Below, piece after piece: positions 7,601-8,340 of a DNA stretch of 8,340 nt (its first letter is position 1; every line of letters begins with the position of its first letter). Position numbers and translations under genes: made by a program. This stretch comes from Clostridia bacterium. GTDB lineage: Bacteria; Bacillota; Clostridia; Oscillospirales; Butyricicoccaceae. The stretch is from contig CAAFJY010000032.1 of assembly GCA_900763355.1 (NCBI GenBank), positions 1-8,340 on the forward strand, in the 5' to 3' direction. A model generated the notes under the pieces. The model was not told the DNA's origin. It did not search any database and worked only from the letters and a program-made list of their open reading frames with translations.

Positions 7601-8052
7601 AGGTCCCCGCCAGCGCCGCTGTCCTGGTGCAGAACGACGACACCAAGACTCCCACCGAGGGCTTTGTCCCCACCAACACCCCCCAGCGCAAGGCCGGGTT
7701 CCAGTCCTTCCTCAACGGCGGGATCCAGGGCTTCGCCTACACCGAAAACGGGATGAACGTGGTCCTCTTCGCCAACTCCCTCACAAACAAGGTCCACCAG
7801 CGGGATGAATACGCCTTCATCAGCAACTTCCTCTTCTCCTCTGTCCTCAGCGGCGAGGATTACAAGACCGCCGTGCCCGCCTTCTCCGACGTGGCTGCGG
7901 GCAGCTACTGCGCCGAAGCGGTGGCCTGGGCCGCTGAAAACGGCATCACCGGCGGCGTGGGGAACGGCAAGTTCGCCCCCAACGCCCAGTGCACCCGGGG
8001 ACAGATCGTAACCTTCCTTTTCCGGGCAGAAAAGGCTCCACAAAATCCTTGA
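4645..8052 (+). CDS. Secreted M14-family zinc carboxypeptidase-like protein with one C-terminal SLH domain
   Basis: This is a 1135-residue exported protein. A signal peptide occupies residues 1-35: K-rich start, LSLLLALALTLSLL core, likely cleavage after VSA. A beta-rich region (about 36-215) was not recognised. The M14 domain (about 218-585) shows zinc ligands H306 and E309 (IHPNE) and H465 (AEFHG), substrate-site R426 and N435/R436 (DLNRD), and the general base E560 (YTVELPA). These correspond to carboxypeptidase A H69, E72, H196, R127, N144/R145 and E270. Residues about 590-1075 resemble the long C-terminal extensions of large bacterial M14 proteins; their role is unknown. A single SLH repeat (about 1079-1130, FSDVAAGSYCAEAVAWAAENG to TRGQIVTFLFRA) would bind secondary cell-wall polymer at the surface. 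AAGGAGG with 7-base spacing fixes the ATG at 4645. The last five residues and stop come from the palindromic repeat. Peptide trimming outside the cell is inferred; the substrate is unknown. Confidence 0.9.
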   Translation: MKHAHPSKSGKVLSLLLALALTLSLLPTWAAAVSAQDMNPKDDPLLGTQFSVDAVIPLATPAGGTDVSVTIPLSGVSKRQLEAAIASGQVTLSLDRDSSRPYVNETLYPNAFAGGPLDSWMTEGEDEHQFTNVQLSAGEQNGKPVLNVSFHVNNYFYTAPWYYDNGWKQGDPVLDNSVPHVDGGYFIDLCGYFDLSAAVSGKKAGSAPVKVAPYESFYTMWEIYTQLEQVVKTGTENGLYVKKLSMGQSTAGRDMPYLIIADSKASVDTWLKLTQQAESDPDQVLKDIESGKLNDIRVPVMYSNIHPNETSATDGVLDFAKMIVSEKTITYDMLTGFTAEGQAQLEAEMGPKGEEGSVAVPDLVKDKASYLGYLTGENEGISGKLDLKKYYTVESNTVDVKNELLKDVFFILVPEENVDGRTYLTRHSSGGYDLNRDNSFQTTSETANMQQLIGTYNPLSFAEFHGRVEAFQCEPCDPPHEPNFEYDLLAEHLIGGGEALGIAAVANNPGYNSYVIPQRDYLSYTGNGTETYWQDPWDDMSTSYTPQFAMLHGTVSYTVELPAYCNDTAQAVQYGILGQAAYVAEEKLSYLSCQVKIFQRGVHNLNSDAFDQVGQWLCDQNDVEGAEMNIFRPEYKGKGQNGNFYPECYIIPLDGANQTNLQAAADMIEWLTRNDVKILVTEKEFTYGGVTYPAGTMIVSMYQAKRSVANGALYDGTLINGWTVLYSEGITAFNETRGFDMVTVAEPAAYKTILAACGSALDHDGAVKYLQTVGSYFTGVTGQDAVISNASEDSTAAVNALLKAGKTVGMITEGDDQGDFVCAYADFLTVKDAYLISATGVPSGTVKAKVIAKSPTVFVPGAAGESDSGFVYAQQVGDCFEWNYDTAAMNLMGFATTSDIAKADAAAGAASLSSEAKAAVQKGLPYMGYTGSAAFDLVPGTEYAWLDGAMDCLSYVTYPTTTLVNASYVQDGDDVLYGYGLGYFSKVPASAAVLVQNDDTKTPTEGFVPTNTPQRKAGFQSFLNGGIQGFAYTENGMNVVLFANSLTNKVHQRDEYAFISNFLFSSVLSGEDYKTAVPAFSDVAAGSYCAEAVAWAAENGITGGVGNGKFAPNAQCTRGQIVTFLFRAEKAPQNP

Positions 8053-8072
8053 TTTTGCGGGGACCCCAAATC
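8038..8072 (+). repeat. Palindromic repeat, copy C, at the peptidase gene 3' end
   Basis: CAAAATC-CTT-GATTTTG (8041-8057) followed by CGGGGACCCC matches the copy at 4243-4277 at 30 of 35 positions in the same orientation. Here it is read in another frame (first codon position instead of third). Its loop and right arm create the TGA stop of the peptidase gene (8050-8052). Confidence 0.85.
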
Positions 8073-8090
8073 ATTTGATAGACTCCGGCC

Positions 8091-8195
8091 GCCCGACACA
8101 CGGGCTGCCTCCGTCGGACGCCGCACTCGCGGCGCGGGCCAAAAGGCCCGTGGGCTGCGTCGCAGCCCGCCGTGCTGAAAATGCGAAAAGCAGCA
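8091..8195. repeat. Run of five adjacent stem-loops
   Basis: Stems in order: GCCCG/CGGGC (8091-8105, loop ACACA), CGCCGC/GCGGCG (8119-8134, loop ACTC), CGGGCC/GGCCCG (8135-8150, loop AAAA), GGGCTGC/GCAGCCC (8152-8168, loop GTC) and TGCTG/CAGCA (8173-8195). The second and third abut without a gap and the fourth starts one base later. No open frame with a ribosome binding site is present. This may be the body of the repeat module or a structured 3' untranslated RNA. Confidence 0.65.
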
Positions 8196-8212
8196 ATCAA
8201 TAACCTCTCTTG

Positions 8213-8252
8213 CCTGAGCGGTGTGCGAAAGCGCACCGCTCAGGTACTTTTT
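8213..8252 (+). terminator. Rho-independent terminator of the peptidase gene
   Basis: CCTGAGCGGTG (8213-8223) pairs perfectly with CACCGCTCAGG (8234-8244). Three further inner pairs (one a T-G wobble) close on a GAAA tetraloop (8227-8230). TTTTT follows at 8248-8252 after a 3-base gap. This is a strong intrinsic terminator 160 bases after the peptidase stop codon. Confidence 0.88.
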
Positions 8253-8340
8253 CCCTTTACGGCGGCAGTGCTTTAATGCAGTATCTGTCAAATATTTTAT
8301 AGGATCCTGGAAAAAGTTTTGAAGGCTCGTTTGATGCGGC
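8253..8340. other. Window-end intergenic tail
   Basis: The sequence after the terminator becomes AT-richer and holds no gene start that I can support. An AT-rich patch at 8288-8301 (TCAAATATTTTATA) could belong to a promoter of a gene beyond the window, but no convincing -35/-10 pair with correct spacing was found. Confidence 0.4.

Noticed and set aside
4561..8043. A 1160-codon open frame on the minus strand opposite the peptidase gene
   Set aside because: It mirrors the peptidase frame and arises from strong G/C bias at third codon positions. Its Gly/Val/His-rich composition, lack of a ribosome binding site and lack of any domain contrast with the clear M14 and SLH motifs on the + strand.
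4243..8072. Insertion sequence or composite transposon bounded by the two palindromic repeats
   Set aside because: The repeats are direct, short and followed by hairpins. No transposase or target-site duplication is visible, and the segment between them is an ordinary gene with its own promoter.
8036..8180. Frameshift explanation for the missing SLH repeats
   Set aside because: No frame downstream of 8052 shows SLH-like sequence. The sequence switches directly into the palindromic repeat and hairpins, so a single-base error would not restore the domain.
1..8340. CRISPR array, tRNA/rRNA, riboswitch, toxin-antitoxin or defence system
   Set aside because: No regularly spaced direct repeats, cloverleaf or conserved riboswitch core, and no recognisable defence proteins were found. 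The coding content is an exporter operon and a surface peptidase.

Overview
The window looks like a chromosomal segment of a GC-rich Gram-positive gut anaerobe of the Oscillospiraceae type (Flavonifractor, Oscillibacter or Lawsonibacter relatives). This is an inference from four things: strong AGGAGG-type ribosome binding sites, heavy use of G or C at third codon positions, a MarR/ABC-ABC operon of the kind common in Clostridia, and a large exported peptidase ending in an S-layer homology (SLH) domain. All supported genes are on the + strand. I see no transposase, integrase, CRISPR array, tRNA, rRNA or defence system.

Positions 1-389 are non-coding and rich in hairpins. They end in a putative promoter and a clear inverted repeat that probably serves as the MarR operator. 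Positions 390-4333 form a tightly packed three-gene operon: a MarR-family regulator (390-860) and two ABC exporter half-transporters (853-2598 and 2588-4333) whose reading frames overlap by 8 and 11 bases. The substitutions in the two nucleotide-binding domains all fall in one composite ATP site. That is the expected pattern of a heterodimeric multidrug-type exporter with one degenerate and one competent site. The MarR protein probably represses the operon until a ligand appears.

Positions 4334-4644 hold hairpins, a textbook rho-independent terminator (4447-4476), a perfect palindrome (4528-4542) and a near-consensus sigma-A promoter (4564-4592). These serve the last gene (4645-8052), a secreted M14-family zinc carboxypeptidase-like protein of 1135 residues with a signal peptide and a single C-terminal SLH domain. 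Positions 8053-8340 contain a run of GC-rich hairpins, a second strong terminator (8213-8252) and an 88-base tail with no gene.

The most unusual feature is a short palindromic repeat (consensus core CAAAATC-NNN-GATTTTG-CGGGG-N-CCCC). It occurs at the 3' end of both the second ABC gene and the peptidase gene, in the same orientation but in different reading frames. In the ABC gene it is read through and gives a 30-residue tail. In the peptidase gene it supplies the stop codon just after the first SLH domain. A weaker relative lies at 36-63. Each copy heads a hairpin-rich intergenic module with other shared motifs. This suggests a dispersed repeat family that colonises gene ends and remodels C-termini.
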